NCBI RefSeq assembly: GCF_003286085.1
Contig: NW_020825332.1
Span: 1,421,001-1,485,000 of the forward strand
Direction of reading: 5' to 3'
DNA length: 64,000 nt
Source of the DNA: Drosophila persimilis
Lineage: Eukaryota > Arthropoda > Insecta > Diptera > Drosophilidae
The notes under the pieces are model-generated. The model was not told where the DNA came from. It saw only the letters and a list, made by a program, of their open reading frames with translations, and did no database searches. The stretch's first letter is position 1. Each line of letters begins with the position of its first letter. Below are positions 11,966 to 25,800 of the stretch, in pieces. The translations under genes were made by a program, and so were the position numbers.

Positions 11966-13639
11966 CATTCAATCTTTAAATCGAAGTGGAAAAAATACCC
12001 AAGAAATCCAAGAAAAAAAATCGTTTCGAAGTATCTGCTATGCTTCGCAAACAACTGATCAAAGTCCCTATACCCTATTTACGGGTACAAAGAAAAAGGC
12101 CAGAGAAAGAAAGAAGAAGAAGAAACGTCAAAAGAGTAAACGAGATACAAACGCTGGGCAAATGTGTCATGATTTTGCATATTAAAGACAGCGACACACG
12201 ACGATCAACAAGACACAGGGGACCAGAGACGACCAGAGCCATGTGAAATATACTATCAAATCTGTAGCCGGCGACGCGGACTCTCTGACACACTATTAAC
12301 AATCTGTTGGCCATGATTTTGTAACCTTCTTCTCTCCCAGTGCCGTGCCTGTGCCCGTGCCCCAGCTCTCTGCCCCGTCAGAGCTGTCCGATCTGTCGTG
12401 GGAAAACGGAGACGAAACCGTCAACAAGAACAACAAACAATGCTGAGGAATGAATGAAATGTGTAACCCCCTCGGCGCCCGCCCTGTGGCATATGGCAAA
12501 TATTTGGCAATCTGACAGATAAGATACATTCGATAATCCCCCAACGCGATCGGTTATTGAACCCCAGAAGCTGGCGGGCGTGAAAACTGTAGCAACTCTG
12601 GTGGGTGGCCACACCGCCCCACCGTCTCACACCCAGCGGGTGAGATCGGACATCTAATGCGGTCGCGCGAACTGAAATCTTCCTTAGAGATCTGAGACAT
12701 TTAACAGCCCATCGTGGCTGTCGGGTTACCCCCGATGTTAATGAAAGCAGCGTTGAAAAATTGTCGGTTGCTCCCAAGAAATTACAATACAAAACGTTTC
12801 AATTATTCTTCGGGCTGCCATTAAAATGGTGCTGTTGCTGTTGCTGGCGGGAGAGTTACCAAACAGTTCCCTGGCTGACTGGCTGGCTGGCTGGCTGGCT
12901 GCCCCGAGGCGGCGTTAAGCTCTTAGTTTATCTCTTTATAAGAACTTGAGGAGCGGCTGCTGTTGCTCTGTTCTGTTTTGTTCGGAGATTACACACAACA
13001 TACTCGCACTCGTAAATAAAAACGCATGCCAAAGTGGCAGCTGTTTGGAATTGCACAAAAGGGCCAGCCAGCTCCAGTCGGGCATTTAATTAACATTTAA
13101 ATGGCAGCCCGCGCAGAGAAGAATCTGGATTCTGGAGCTGCTTAAATTAATTGCCCCAAAAATATACTTATACTTTCCCCAACAAAACCAACAAAAATCC
13201 ACCAAATGATGAACAATTTACACACCATTCAACCAGAAACGTAAATGTAAACAGGTTGGGGTGCAAGGTGCGGTTGAAAGATCATTCAAATAAGATCAGT
13301 ATTCCAACGTTTCCATAATGCTAGCGATAATTAACTAATTAGGTAATTGCAGTAGCAGTCTTTTAGTGTTTCAGTGTTTTAGTGCCTTAGTCATGGACCC
13401 CAGCCCATGATTAATGGTGAATGCAAAAAATTGTATTAATAAAACTGAAATTAGGGTGGCTGCTCTTCCCCTCTGCGCCACAGTCTGTCTGTCTGTGTGT
13501 CTGTCTGTCTGTGGCACAGCCATTTCCTATGACAACCAAAACATGTCCAACGAGACATGGGCCATGTTTCTTGGAGGAGGGCATTAATAGAATCTGCAGA
13601 CAGGGGCCATTCGATAAAGAGAACGGGCCACTATCTGTA

Positions 13640-13850
13640 CACTGAGAGAAACACAAATCCATTACTTAAATGAAAAATTTGCTATTTAAAGACAAAAGAA
13701 AGTTTTTAAATATATCCCAAATTCAATCAAATATAAAATAAATTTTTTATATTTAAACAAATATTTTAAAATTAAACTCAAAATATAAATGATACAAAAT
13801 TAAGTTTAAATTTTAGACAAATTTACTTTTCCATGAGGTACGAGTATTTT
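13640..13850. mobile_element. AT-rich repeat element, copy C (left end visible)
   Basis: The left end reads TA then CACTGAGAGAAA at 13638-13651, matching the TA-CACTC-GAG-AAAA terminus of the 21.4 kb element. An AT-rich TTTAAAT core follows. The right end is not recognisable; a weak candidate lies near 13970-13995. Confidence 0.4.
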
Positions 13851-16149
13851 GCTTGCTTTGAAAAAAAAAAAATAAAAAAATATTCCCATTAAAATGTATA
13901 ATTATTTTTTAAGTATCAAAATCAACAAAGTGTATGCGGATAAGTTTAAAATAATTATTGTAACCAGAAGTGCATTTTCTAGCACTAGGATAGAAGGCCA
14001 AATATGTAAATAAATACATAGTTATGTATAAATAGAATATTTGAAGTACACTTTGGCCTTCCCTTAGGGAAAGATTTATGCACTGGAAAGATCAATATTC
14101 CAAATGGAATACATCGATCGGAGATGCCTGTACTTCTTCCGCCTCTGCCTCATACTATTTCTTTGATATATGTACGTCTGTTTCACGCATCTCTCGTGAT
14201 TCATTGGCCATAGCTCATGTCTGGGTCAGCTCACTCACTGACAAGCAGCACACACACACACAGAGATACAGATAAAGATCCCAGAGATACTTGGTCTCCC
14301 CAAACTATGGGACACCCACAGCAACCATCGTGTGGTGTGTCTTGTGAGGCTGACAAAAATAAAGTTGGCACTTTCCCCGCAGCGGCGGAGGATGATGATG
14401 GTGATGATGATGATGTGATGTGGCTGCTTCTTAGAGAGCGTCAGTATATACTCTGTCCACGCCCTGCAGTATTTGTTCTGTGATTTATGTGCTGGGAAAA
14501 CAAATCAATAACATTTAACACACACTAATTTCTAGATACCTCGAACCCCCACACACATTCAGACACAGATACAGATACAGATACAGATACAATCCCACTC
14601 CCTGGAAATCAATGGATGGCCAGCCTTTGCATAATTTCCAGCTAAACTGCGACCGAAACTGCAACCGCGACCCGAAAGTTGATTTATATGTGATATTCTT
14701 AAGGCAATGAATGGCCCCAGCTATTAATTAGAGATATATCAAAATATTGCCGCTGATCGGCCAGTAGTGGGTTGGTCCTCCATCGCCAGACCTGATCTCC
14801 ACCTTCGGGGGGTCCGCTCCGATTGATTTATCTCTGGGCTGACCGTTTTTGGCAAGTCGGCAAGGTCAAGGCAAGTTGTCAACTCCGTAGACGCTCTATG
14901 GCTGAGACTCGGAGGCTTTGGGGCTGAACTGCTGGATTTTGCAGCTTAGATTTCGGTGGAATAAAGTTTTATTTTTGTGTCTTTTTTCTGTGTGCCGTTT
15001 GTTTGTCTGCAGTCTTGATTAAGCTTGATGCGCGGCGCCCGTAAACCTTTTTATCATCTTTTTTTCGGTTTTTGCATTTCTCGGAATCTTTTTTGAGAGT
15101 TATGACAGCTGATGGGGGGCCTTCCCGGGGGCTGTGGATGGGTCTGGCTGGACATTTGAGTGGCAGTCGGGGAGCCCGGGAAGACCGGGGAGGAGGTCCC
15201 AGGTCCCAGGCCCCAGGGTTTCACTTACTAAGCCCTGCTTAAGGCCGCACCTGATGGAACTCCATTTTCGGCTGGGAAAAGGGCCAGATCAAACTTACAA
15301 TATTTTCTCGTACATTTCTCAATCTCCTTCGGTCTTTCGGTCTTTCGATCTGTTTTTTAATTAGCGCAGCAAGTGTTAATTATGTCTCAACGGCTGTCAT
15401 TGGAGGCCATCAAAAGTCTTATGTAGAATGCTCCCAATTGCATCCACAAATTGGGAAAGGCATGGGGAAAGCAGAGCCCATCCCCATCCCCGAACATGTG
15501 TTAGATCCACTTTAATGATCCAGGGCGGGGGGTGGCTGTGTGGCACCCCGTTATCGTAAATTCAAGTTAAGGCAATGAATATTAATAAGCAGCTCTCTCG
15601 CTGAGCAGCAATTGCAATAATAATTGTTGTTGTTTTTTTTTTTTTGGTGTTTTTGATGCTGACAAATGATGGCATGCCACAGTTCCCTGCCCCACGATTC
15701 CGCAGTGCGTAAGATATTGAGAAATGTGAAAAAAGTGCCAGAAAACAAAGCGATGCTGACTTCCGGCTTCGGTTTTTTGTTCTCTTTTTTGGCAGCAACA
15801 GCTCCTGCGGGTTAACTGTTGAACTTGTGATTTATCAGCCAGAACAGAACTGAACAGAACCACATTAACCAGAACAAACAAGAATAATAATCAGAGTTTC
15901 AGCGTCAGCCTCAGAGTCGGCTCCATTTGGAGCTGTACAAATTGCCTTTGTCTCTGTCACGAAAGTTCGAACTTCAGGAGTGGATCTGTTCGAAGTGTTG
16001 ACCACTCGACCATGAACAGCATTGGCCCCATCAGGAGCGGGGGCAGAGGCAGGGGCAGGAGCAGGAGCAGGGGCAGGAGCGGGGGCAGGGGCAGGGGGAT
16101 CGTATCCACACGGCGCCTCCTCAATGCTAGAATACCCTATAAAGATCAC

Positions 16150-16373
16150 AATTCCCATACTCATATTTAAATGAAATATTCGGTTTCTGAACGAAAAGTA
16201 TAGAACATAAATTCTTAGAACATATATTCTTTTTAGTACTGCCCATATTTAAACCAAATATAAAACACTTTAAACAAAATAAAATATATTACATTTAATC
16301 TAAATATGAAAATATGAATTGAAATATCGGTTCAAGTTTACGATTCTCAGGGCATTTTTCTCTGGCTGTCGAT
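16150..16373. mobile_element. AT-rich repeat element, copy D (right end visible)
   Basis: Read in reverse from about 16373, the end gives CAGAGAAAAATGCCCTGAG then AATCG. This lines up with the left end of the 21.4 kb element (CAGAGGAAAAAAGCCCTGG then AATCG). The core is an AT-rich ATTTAAA-containing block. The left end is obscure. Confidence 0.45.
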
Positions 16374-16810
16374 GCTCGAAAAGTGTATCAAATTGTCGGG
16401 GTGACAGGTGTAGTGGGGAATGGTGCGTAGGATAGGATGTTTCTTGTTAATACATTTATGCTACCTTTCAATTACGAGTGCACGCGATGATGGACAGACT
16501 GGCAGACTGGCAGACGGACGGACAGGAGGTCGGCGTTGGTCAGACAAAGGAATCCATAATGAGATCCAAGTGGATCCGTCTTCTTGCTTACATTAAATAC
16601 GAAAAGCGTGCAAAATGACTAGGAATCCGCAAGAGAATGAAAGTGAATGGTATCTCAGGGAGTGAGGATTGGTTGCGCTACCGTGTGGAAGGGGGGGGGG
16701 AGGGGCGGTATCGGGGTATCTGGGAGAACACGTTGAGCTACTTAATAAAGACATACCCGTTTGCTTGTCTTCCCTCTTTGCAGTTGCATTAACCCGAATC
16801 AGCGCCAAAG

Positions 16811-19800
16811 ATGACGCACTCCAGTCCGACTTTAAGCTCCGCTCTGCTGCTCTGCTGCACAGTTATGCTGCTGGCCACGGCGGCATCAGGTATCCAGAAC
16901 AGGACCAACAGCAACGGCAACGGCAACGGCAGCCCCTCAAACCCCAGGCTGCAGGCCCATCGAGGGCACGGCCATCGACAGCGACACCATCAGGGGAGTC
17001 AGGGGAGTCCCCTGGCAGCGACACACCAGCGACAGACGCGCCGAATGCAGTTGGCCAACCAGGCCAAGGCGGAGGTGGAACTGCTGCCGGGCGTGACCAT
17101 GCAGGAGGTCACCCGACTGCGTCGCATCCATCCTCACAATCCCTACAACAAGGTTCTGACGCGTCGCCTGCATCAGCAGGGCGCTGGAGCGGGCGTCCGT
17201 CCCACCGAGTGGGACTACAACACCTACAACATCTACACGAACACCTTCGGCCCGCCGCCGCCACCGGTTCCGCCCTCCTCGCCGCACTCTGGCAAGGGGG
17301 AGGACAACACCCAGGATGTGGAGTTCATTGGGGTGCGGGAGCGGGGACGTGGCTACAACTATGTGCCGTCCGTGTCTGTGAGCAGTACCACTGCTCCACC
17401 GCCGAGCCTCAACCGCCGCTCTGCCACCCCGGGACTGAGCAGCATCGGCACCATACCGCCTCTGGTTCCGGCCAGGCGTGGCTACGTCTACACGACCACG
17501 GCTCCCGCGACCACCACATCCACATCCGGTGTGACCACGGAGGATCCCTACGAGACGAACACAATTGGACGCAACTATCCCACGGATCCCAAGGAGATGG
17601 AACGGTAAGCCAAAGAACTTGCCTCCTAATCTCCTCCCGAATCCTCCTAATTTAAGATCAATAGTTTGACCTTTCCTTCTGGAGGGCTCCATTGAAGGTT
17701 CCCTAGAAGAATAATGCCTTTGGGTCACACCCCTCGAATGGGAGATGGAGACGTATGTCGGAGCGATCTTTCAGCGGCATTGGGGCGGGGCGTGTCCGAT
17801 TGCATTTATCAGAGTCAGAGCCAGAGCCAGAGCCAGAGCCAGAGCCGGAGCCCCCATCTCCCGGTTCAAGGTTGCTGCAGTCATAAATAAGTATTTCCAA
17901 AAGCCGGGGCCAGAGCATCAGCTTTACCTTTGGCCCAACATCAGTTTTGGGTCTGGCGCTGCCTCCGTGTGTCGCTGTGCCTCGGCGGCTTATCGCATCG
18001 AACATAAATTATTTAAATATTTTGACAAGCCGAGATTTCAATGTCGATTCAGCAGCTGCGCGCTGCGCTTCGGTGCTAATTTGCGGCCCAGACCAAATGC
18101 CATGCCAGCCAACAACTGGCTGGAAATTAGCCCCAAGGCCAAGTGGCCAGAGTCACAGCCAGAGCCAGTCGACGATCACTTCACATCCACTGCTGCTCTG
18201 CTGCTCTGCGGCTCCAATTGTCGTGTGTCAATTGTGCAGCAAATCAATGAGCGCGCACTTGAATCCCATACCCCATGCCCCATACCCCCCACACCCTATA
18301 CCCCCATTCCATACCCGTATCCGTGGCCGTAACAATTGCAATTGCAGCTCCTTAAATGTACCAACTACTCGTACTCGTACTCGTACTCATACTCGTACTC
18401 GTACCCGTTGATATGTGGGCATCTATCTGTAGTGGTTGTGTTTTGTCGTGTCTTCGTCCGCGATCTGGCCAAGATTGTGTGGTGTGCCCTGGCATTGACT
18501 TGAACAGGCAGACTCTTCAAGTGTCGCCTTCCATTGTGGCTGTGTGGCTGTGCGGCTGTGTGGCTGTCAGTCGCTTTAAGGTAATGAACTTTAACGAGTT
18601 TTCAATTGCCAGTGCTGATGTTTTCTAATTGGAATTAATGTGGCTCTACTTAAGGGCAAAGGCATGCCATCCACAACCCATCCACAGTCCATCCAGCAAT
18701 CCCACAATCCAGGCACAGCGGAAACGCTGCGTATGCGCAATCTCAACTAGCAACTGCAACAGCAGTGGCAATGGCAGCAGTGGCACTGGCAGGTTGCAAT
18801 GGTTGTTGTGGCTCTGGCGTTGCAAATTATGACACATTTTGATTTATGCGGCAGCTGCCAAAATGCTGCCACAAGGCAAATGCACAGCCTAGCATCATCA
18901 TTCATACCATGGGCCATGGGCTGGCCATTACAGTGGTGCACAAGTGGCAAGAAACCTGAGCCGAGCCGCAACGAGCCAACTCTCGGTGGAGGATTTAATG
19001 GATGATTTTTGGTTTTGGTGGAAATACTCGGTGTGTAATTCCCATTTTGCAGCCATTCCTACATATTCGTTTTCCCACTGTTTGTCTCTGCCACGGCATG
19101 TAGGCGCATGCCGCCTTGCCTCTTTTCTATTTATTTAAGCACTGCACGTGCAGCAGCAGTGCAGCAACTGTTGCAAGTGGCGCATTGCAACAGAGCAACA
19201 GCATATGGAAATGACTTCTCATGTGGATTGGCTTCAGCTTTGGCTTTGGCTTCGGCTTCGGCTTCTCGTTTCGTTTTGGTTATTCACACGCCGCCATCAG
19301 CACAGATCTGCAATGGTACGAGTACTCCTCCTCCTCCTCCTCCTCCTCCTCCTCTTTCCCCTCTGATAGATCAGACCTGGTTAATGGCCAGAGCAACGAT
19401 TCAATTGCCAACTGCAGTCCGGTGTTAATCAGCGTTATAGCCGGCGATTGGGGGGATAAAAGTGGAGTTAAGTCATTTCCCCCTCTGTGGCGGCACAGTG
19501 GGGCCGACCCGGCGAGAGCTTGAGGCAGCCTCGCTTTTAATTGCCACTTTCCGAATGAGTCGGATCCATATCGATTTGGATCCCTCGAAATCTGCTGCGA
19601 TCCACTGTGGCTACCGCCCCGGTCTTTGGGGCTTCTGTTTGATGACTCCAATTGATGTCTGCACTGTGCATGTGGCAGACAATTTGTTGTTGTTGCTACC
19701 GGCAGTTGCCTGCCACACTGACAATTGATTGATGTCTGCGTTTTTTCGGGTAGCACTCAATGATTGACTTTTGATTTGCGATTGCGGCGATTGCGACACC

Positions 19801-22800
19801 CAAACGCAACCGATCAGCGATTAACCGATCTAAAACCGGAGTTAATGAATTAATTATACATTCCATATCGGTGGTGTGGACGACAGGGTGTTGATTCAGG
19901 GAGTACCCGTGTGTGTGTGTGTGTGTGTGTGTGTGGGCGTGGTCGGCCCGCCAGCCCGCCAGCCAGCGCTTAAATGCCACTTGCACAGCCCAAGCTTGCA
20001 ATCTTTCCAATAGTATCTCCCGAAGCACCACACAATAATAAAAATCGAAAACAAAGCAGGGCCTTGACTTCAATCCCTGGCTATGGAAAAACAACAGCAC
20101 AAAAATAAAAAAATAAATAAAAGCCAATAGCTACAACAATTGGCAAAATGTACAATAAAATGAGACAAGAGCCAAGGAGAGTTATGTGCACTTTAGCCAA
20201 CTCTGTGACCCTAACAAGAGGCAAAGAACCAGACGCAGGCGCAGACGCAGACGCAGACATAGACTCCAACTCCGACTCCGACTCCAACTCCGACTCCGGC
20301 TCGGACAGAGGCACAGGCGCATGCGCATGCGCAGCTGGATGGCGGAGTCAGGGTTGTAGTCCGCCTGCAAATTGCTTGTCAACGATCGAACCCCGGCTTA
20401 GGCTCTGCGATAATTATGGGATAGGGAGAGGGTATGGGCATGGGCATGGGATATGGGTACCGGCGGCTGGGGCACGCCACTCGAGTGACGAATGATTTGA
20501 TATGCTGCGCTTGGAAAAACTGCACTTAGAATGCGGCTGCAGCCTGTGAAAATTCGTTAACATTTTGCACCGTGAAGCATTGTGCTCAATGGCTACGCCT
20601 ACGCGTGCCTAACCGCACTCCCACTTGGAGCTGCAGATGGAGATGGAGCCGAGCTGTGGCCTGGTCTGGTCTCTGGCCCTGCTGGGGCTTATCCAAGTCA
20701 TGCCATCAGCCAGGCGGCCGACAGCAAGGGTAAGCCTTGGCCCAGGCTTCTGCCTTCTCGTTTAATGAGTTTTTCTTGGGATTCGATGGGAACAAAACAT
20801 ACGTGCATGGAGGCATGTGGGAGTTCAACAGCAACAGCAACAACCACAGCGACAGCAAAACACAGCCTGTACACGTGCTCATCAAAAATCAGCAGAAAGA
20901 ACACGACATGATATGACATCAATTGAACAAATTGCCAGTTTGACAAATGCAAAAAATATTGCCTCTTATATCTCAATATTCGTTTTAATTAAGATGGATT
21001 TCTCTCCGGGCGGAGCTGAATGCTGATTGAAAAACAAGGCAAACCTTTATTGAAAGAAAAGTTCCAAGAGGTTTACATGCATATTTCCACATTGGTGACC
21101 CCGTTTCCCCTCATTAGTCACGGTCATTGTCACTGCAAATGGTTCAATCTGTTCACCTTTTGGGGCGTGCATTCGATATGCACTCGAGTGTACGTACAAC
21201 AATTTATGGAGCACCCATTGTACGATATGGGTCACAGATCTACATGGTAGGGAAATATTTGTTACCATTTCTCTGTGGCGTGTGACATGTGAAATATGTA
21301 GGTGTATCACATTACCAAATGGGTGTTTTGTTTTTGTTTTTATTCTTTAACAAGGGGGCTATCAATCAGTGTGTGCCACATCTACACTCAGAGGAAAAAA
21401 GCCCTGGTAATCGAATAGTTACACTTTGATTTTATTAAATTTAAATCAATAAATTATAAAAATTTGATTAAATATATTCCATATTAAAAAAAAAATAATT
21501 CATATTTAGATTTAATATATTTCCTACAAATAAAATATATTAAATTTATTTTAAAATTAAAAAGTAAATTATTTTGAATTTTGGTTTAAAAACCGAATCT
21601 TCAATCTCTTCAATTCTTTCTACTATGCCATTTTTCTCCGAGTGTAATTTTACACACTGAAAGTCGAGATCTAAGGCATATTTATACAATAATTATGATC
21701 CTACGATCACCATTGACACGCCCAATACGATCTACGTATTTCTATGCCTCCGTTGCGCTGACATAAACAATCATACATCTGAATGCACTAAATGAATATG
21801 TAAAGTAAAGTCCGATTCATGGTATAAATTTACTCGTATTGTTCGGTTCTCTGCCTCTGCCTGGGCGTCTGGTGTGTGCAATTAGTGAGTTTTTCACATA
21901 AACACAAGTAAGTCACTCAAAACATGAATTGGACGTCGGACGGCGGACAGGGGGACAGTTTGGACAGTCGTCCCCCGTCACAATGCCGCTGCAGAGGTGG
22001 ACCGCTGCACCGTAATTTGCAAATCACGCAGCTTCGCATCTCAGGCTGAAAATTGGGTTAATGCAATGCTCTGGGAGGGCAGGGGTCCGAGACGGCGGCG
22101 GAGACGGAGACGGAGACAGACAGATTACATGCAAACCCGTTCGGGAAGACGGGCGATACGGTGGGGAGGCTGGGGACTGGGTGGCGCTGTCTCTGCAGTG
22201 CTTTTGTCTTGCAGCCCCACTACAAAAGACAACAAAACTCTGTGGAGTGCCACACACGAGGCATGAGCACGAGAGCACGAGAGCACGAACCCCCCAAAAG
22301 TCCGGGCCATAACATGACGCACAAAATTCCAGCCACACATACACATACTCGCATGAGGTACACTGCAAGAAAACCCATTACGTTGGGTTTATACACTGCA
22401 AGGACTCTGAATCATAAATTCAATTTTAATGCCCTGGAAGATCAATTGAAGCATTTATAGCCTATATGGCATATTTCTTCGGGGGTGATTCATGTGCCCG
22501 TACCGTCTCGGGGGCTCAATTAATCGTGAAGAGGTTCTGGTTCTCCCAGTAAAAGAGTTCATAGAATCCCTGTCCAGATTGATGACTCTGGGAGTTAGTC
22601 ATGCCTTGGGATTGATTTATTTGCTCTGCAATCAAATTGCATTTCATTCAATTACAGAAGAGCAAGAAATCTTCCTCGAATATTTTGAGTACTAAAACAA
22701 ATCCAATGCCCAAATAATTCCCCGCTGTGTAAAAGATAAGCAGCGCCAGGAGGAGAGGGAACGAGACACGTCGTTGCCATTTGGCTTACTTAATTATGTT

Positions 22801-25800
22801 GCAATTGGATACCATGTGGGGCCTCGAACAAGACCCGACTGGGATTGGGATTGGGTTCGGGAGTGGAGTGGAACGGTACCAGCGTTGCACTTGCCTCTGC
22901 CTGAGCCTGGGTCTGGGCTTCGGCTTCGGCTTCGGGCAGGGCGTGGGCCGACAGATTCATAGGAAAATATCTTCATTTATCTTCTACTTTTCGGCAGCAG
23001 CAGCATCAGCATCAGCGCCAGCACCAGTCTGTCCCCACCTAAATGTCGAGCGCTTTCAAAATTTCGTTACGGCCTTTTCACTCGTCGTTGCGCGATTTGG
23101 ATCTCCATTTCAGCATTACCATTAGCATTAGTAACAATAGAAGGTAGCAGACGGCAGACGGCAGACAGCAGACAGCATCGTAATAACAACAACAGAGAAT
23201 AGCCGACAAATACGGGGTATGGTATGTTAATTTGATGAAAATTTTTGTGTGTGCGTTCGCTTTTGGTTGGGCTTTTTTGTTGAGCTCTCAGTTCATCGGA
23301 AAAAGAAGCCACTGAGGAAAGGAGGTAAGAAATAAAATGGAAATCGTGCACGCCTCTTGTGCATTTCTCTGCCGCCTCCACCTCCTCCTTTGAAGGGCAG
23401 GGAGAAAGGGTTGGAGAGAGGAGCTGGAGCTGGAGCTGGAGCTGGAGCTGGAGATGGAGCTCACGTTGCCACTAATCGGATTTTCGGCCACGGCTCGACA
23501 CGGCTGTTGTTTAAACAAGTTTGGGGCATTAATCATGATTTACACCAGCCTCACAGATACACAGATACATACACACACCACAGCACCGCACAGCACACTC
23601 TCAATCACATTCACACTCCACAAGAGTGGAGGCAGGCAATGCAGCTCCAGGGCTCCAGCTACAAGAAAGGGCCGCATTAGTGGAGGATCGGAGTCAGAGT
23701 CGGAGTTGGAGTTGGAGTTGGAGTCGCATTGACAGGCAAACTGTGGCGATTGGGGCGACTCAGAGATCGCTTATCGCGCGATTATGTTGTATGGAAAATG
23801 CATGAGAGGCAGAGGCAGAGGCAGAGGCAAGCCGGCCACTGAACTCCAAAACCGCACCATATCGCTTTTGGGCCAACTTCCCTGGCAACATATTGTATAT
23901 AATCAGCTCGCATTACCACAAAATAGCGCTCCATCCCCAGTACCCATCCGCATCTGCATTTGCATCTGCATCTCCATATCCAATCCGTAGGTTCAGCTGC
24001 AACTCTTGCGACTCTTAGACCGTCTGACACTTGCGGCAATTTTCTTTTCACTTTTCTGCAACGCAACAAATTCTTTGTGCATCTTTTATTGCATAATCCC
24101 CAGCCGAGAGAGAGAGCAAGACAAATTTACAGGCAAATTAGAACTGGCTGCTGGCTGGCTGGCTGGTTGGTTGGCTGGTTGGCTGGCTGGCGGTTAGCCG
24201 TGACTGGCGGTTTCTGCCACACGAATCGGTAGAGTGCACAGCCTCCGGAATGCATATTCACTTTAGCAGGGAGTTGGCTGATGCTTTGAGAGGAGAAACA
24301 TTTATATTCCCCGGCAATCCATAGCAGAATCCTAATTTAAATCTTGTTTATTGTTTGAAATTCGATTCAGTTCATAACTCAATCCCAGACAATCATCAAA
24401 TCCCAGACTCCGTTCATACATTATTCAGAATAGTTTGCCCATATATCAGCGGAGATCCATCCAAGTCCAAACTGATTTAGTGCTGACAAGTTCTTCAAAG
24501 ACATTTGAGCAGAGCAGAGGCTGTGGAGGAGAAGTCGCTTCCGCGATACACATTGATTCCTGCATTCTTTTCCAGGGGCATGCATCTCGGGGTATCTGTC
24601 CAGTCGCATATTAGATTTCCACCTCGGCAGACTTTCAGCTGAGTGCTGTAATAATTCTCCTCGCAGAAAATGAACAAAACTGAAAGCTGCACTTGCCGCT
24701 GCCGCTGCCGCTGCCGCTACCCCTGCCACTGCCACTGCCGCTGCCCCTTCCTTTGCTGGGGCCCTGGACATGACTGAAATATTATTAGAAAAACTGCCGA
24801 GGCAGTGCGTCGTCGTCTTGGTTGTTGCAGTCGTTTCCATCGTCTCCATCGGGGCCATCATCTCCATCCACGTTTGGGGCTGTGGTCACAGGGGCGTTGC
24901 AGTTTTACGCCAAGTGAAAATCCAAATAAAGCTGGACCACGGGACCAGGAAGCAAGTCTAAAAATGTGTTCAATGCTCTCCTCCTCGTCGTGGTTGTTCT
25001 TCTTCTGGCAGCCGTTGTCGTTGTCGTTGTCGTGGTTGTTCTTCTTGTCGTTGTTTGTTGTTGTCGTCGTCGTCGTCGTGTGGCGGGGTAGTGGGTGGGT
25101 GGATTGGACGCAAATACAGTCGGGCTAATGATGCATTTGGCCTGGGCCCTCGTCTGGAATTGCGCATTCGTTGGCCTGGCCAATTTAAATTCTAATTTCA
25201 TGTAGCAAATCAGATTAGCTGCCCAGTTTGTGGACTGCACTGGACCACAAATGGCCCAAACAGTTAGCCAGCGGATCCCCGCACTTTCGGATCAGCCTAA
25301 GGCCTGGCCTGGCCTGGCCTGGCCTGGCCTGGGCCTCAGGCATTTTCACTCCGGCTTCTCAGCCTCCTCCTCCTCCTCCTCCTCCCCGTCATCATCTGTG
25401 GAAGACACGGACATAAAAATTCATTTTATGACTGTGGCAACAATATTTTTATGTTTTTTCTTATAAATTTATTTCACATTTTCATTTGGAAACACGATAA
25501 CCACACAGGCGGCAGGCAGGCAGGCCGGACAGCCGGACAGTCGGACAGCCGGAGTAGGCATGGCTTGCACTTTTCCCGGCATATTTTAGCCATAAGCCAG
25601 AGCCCGAATCCGAGCCAAAGCCAGGCACTAAAGCCGTTTACAGCTGTTAAGTGTCGCCAAGTTTTTTGTGGCTCTGGTTTTTAACTGTTTGGCTTTTAAC
25701 TGTTTTTTAAATGCATTCACGTTGCAGTTGTAAAGATTGACAAAATGCAAACTGGTTCCCAAATGACCCTCCCCTGAAAAGAGGCCCAATAAAAATGATT

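Larger units (their letters stand above)
9609..16783 (+). other. Probable 5' UTR intron of slow, noncoding
   Basis: If the leader exon is real, this is a 7.2 kb intron. It holds AT-rich element copies at about 10.2-10.48, 11.69-11.96, 13.64-13.85 and 16.15-16.37 kb, a GCCCGT/TACTCG hexamer repeat at 11161-11214, a GGCT run at about 12870-12900, GTCT repeats near 13485-13512, and a GGGGCAG/GAGCAG repeat at 16040-16100. I see no conserved coding exon. Confidence 0.55.

Noticed and set aside
16669-17655. A 328-codon open frame overlapping slow exon 1 in another frame
   Set aside because: It has no signal peptide or domain and arises from the GC-rich, stop-poor low-complexity exon. The slow frame has a signal peptide and splices correctly to the EMI exon.
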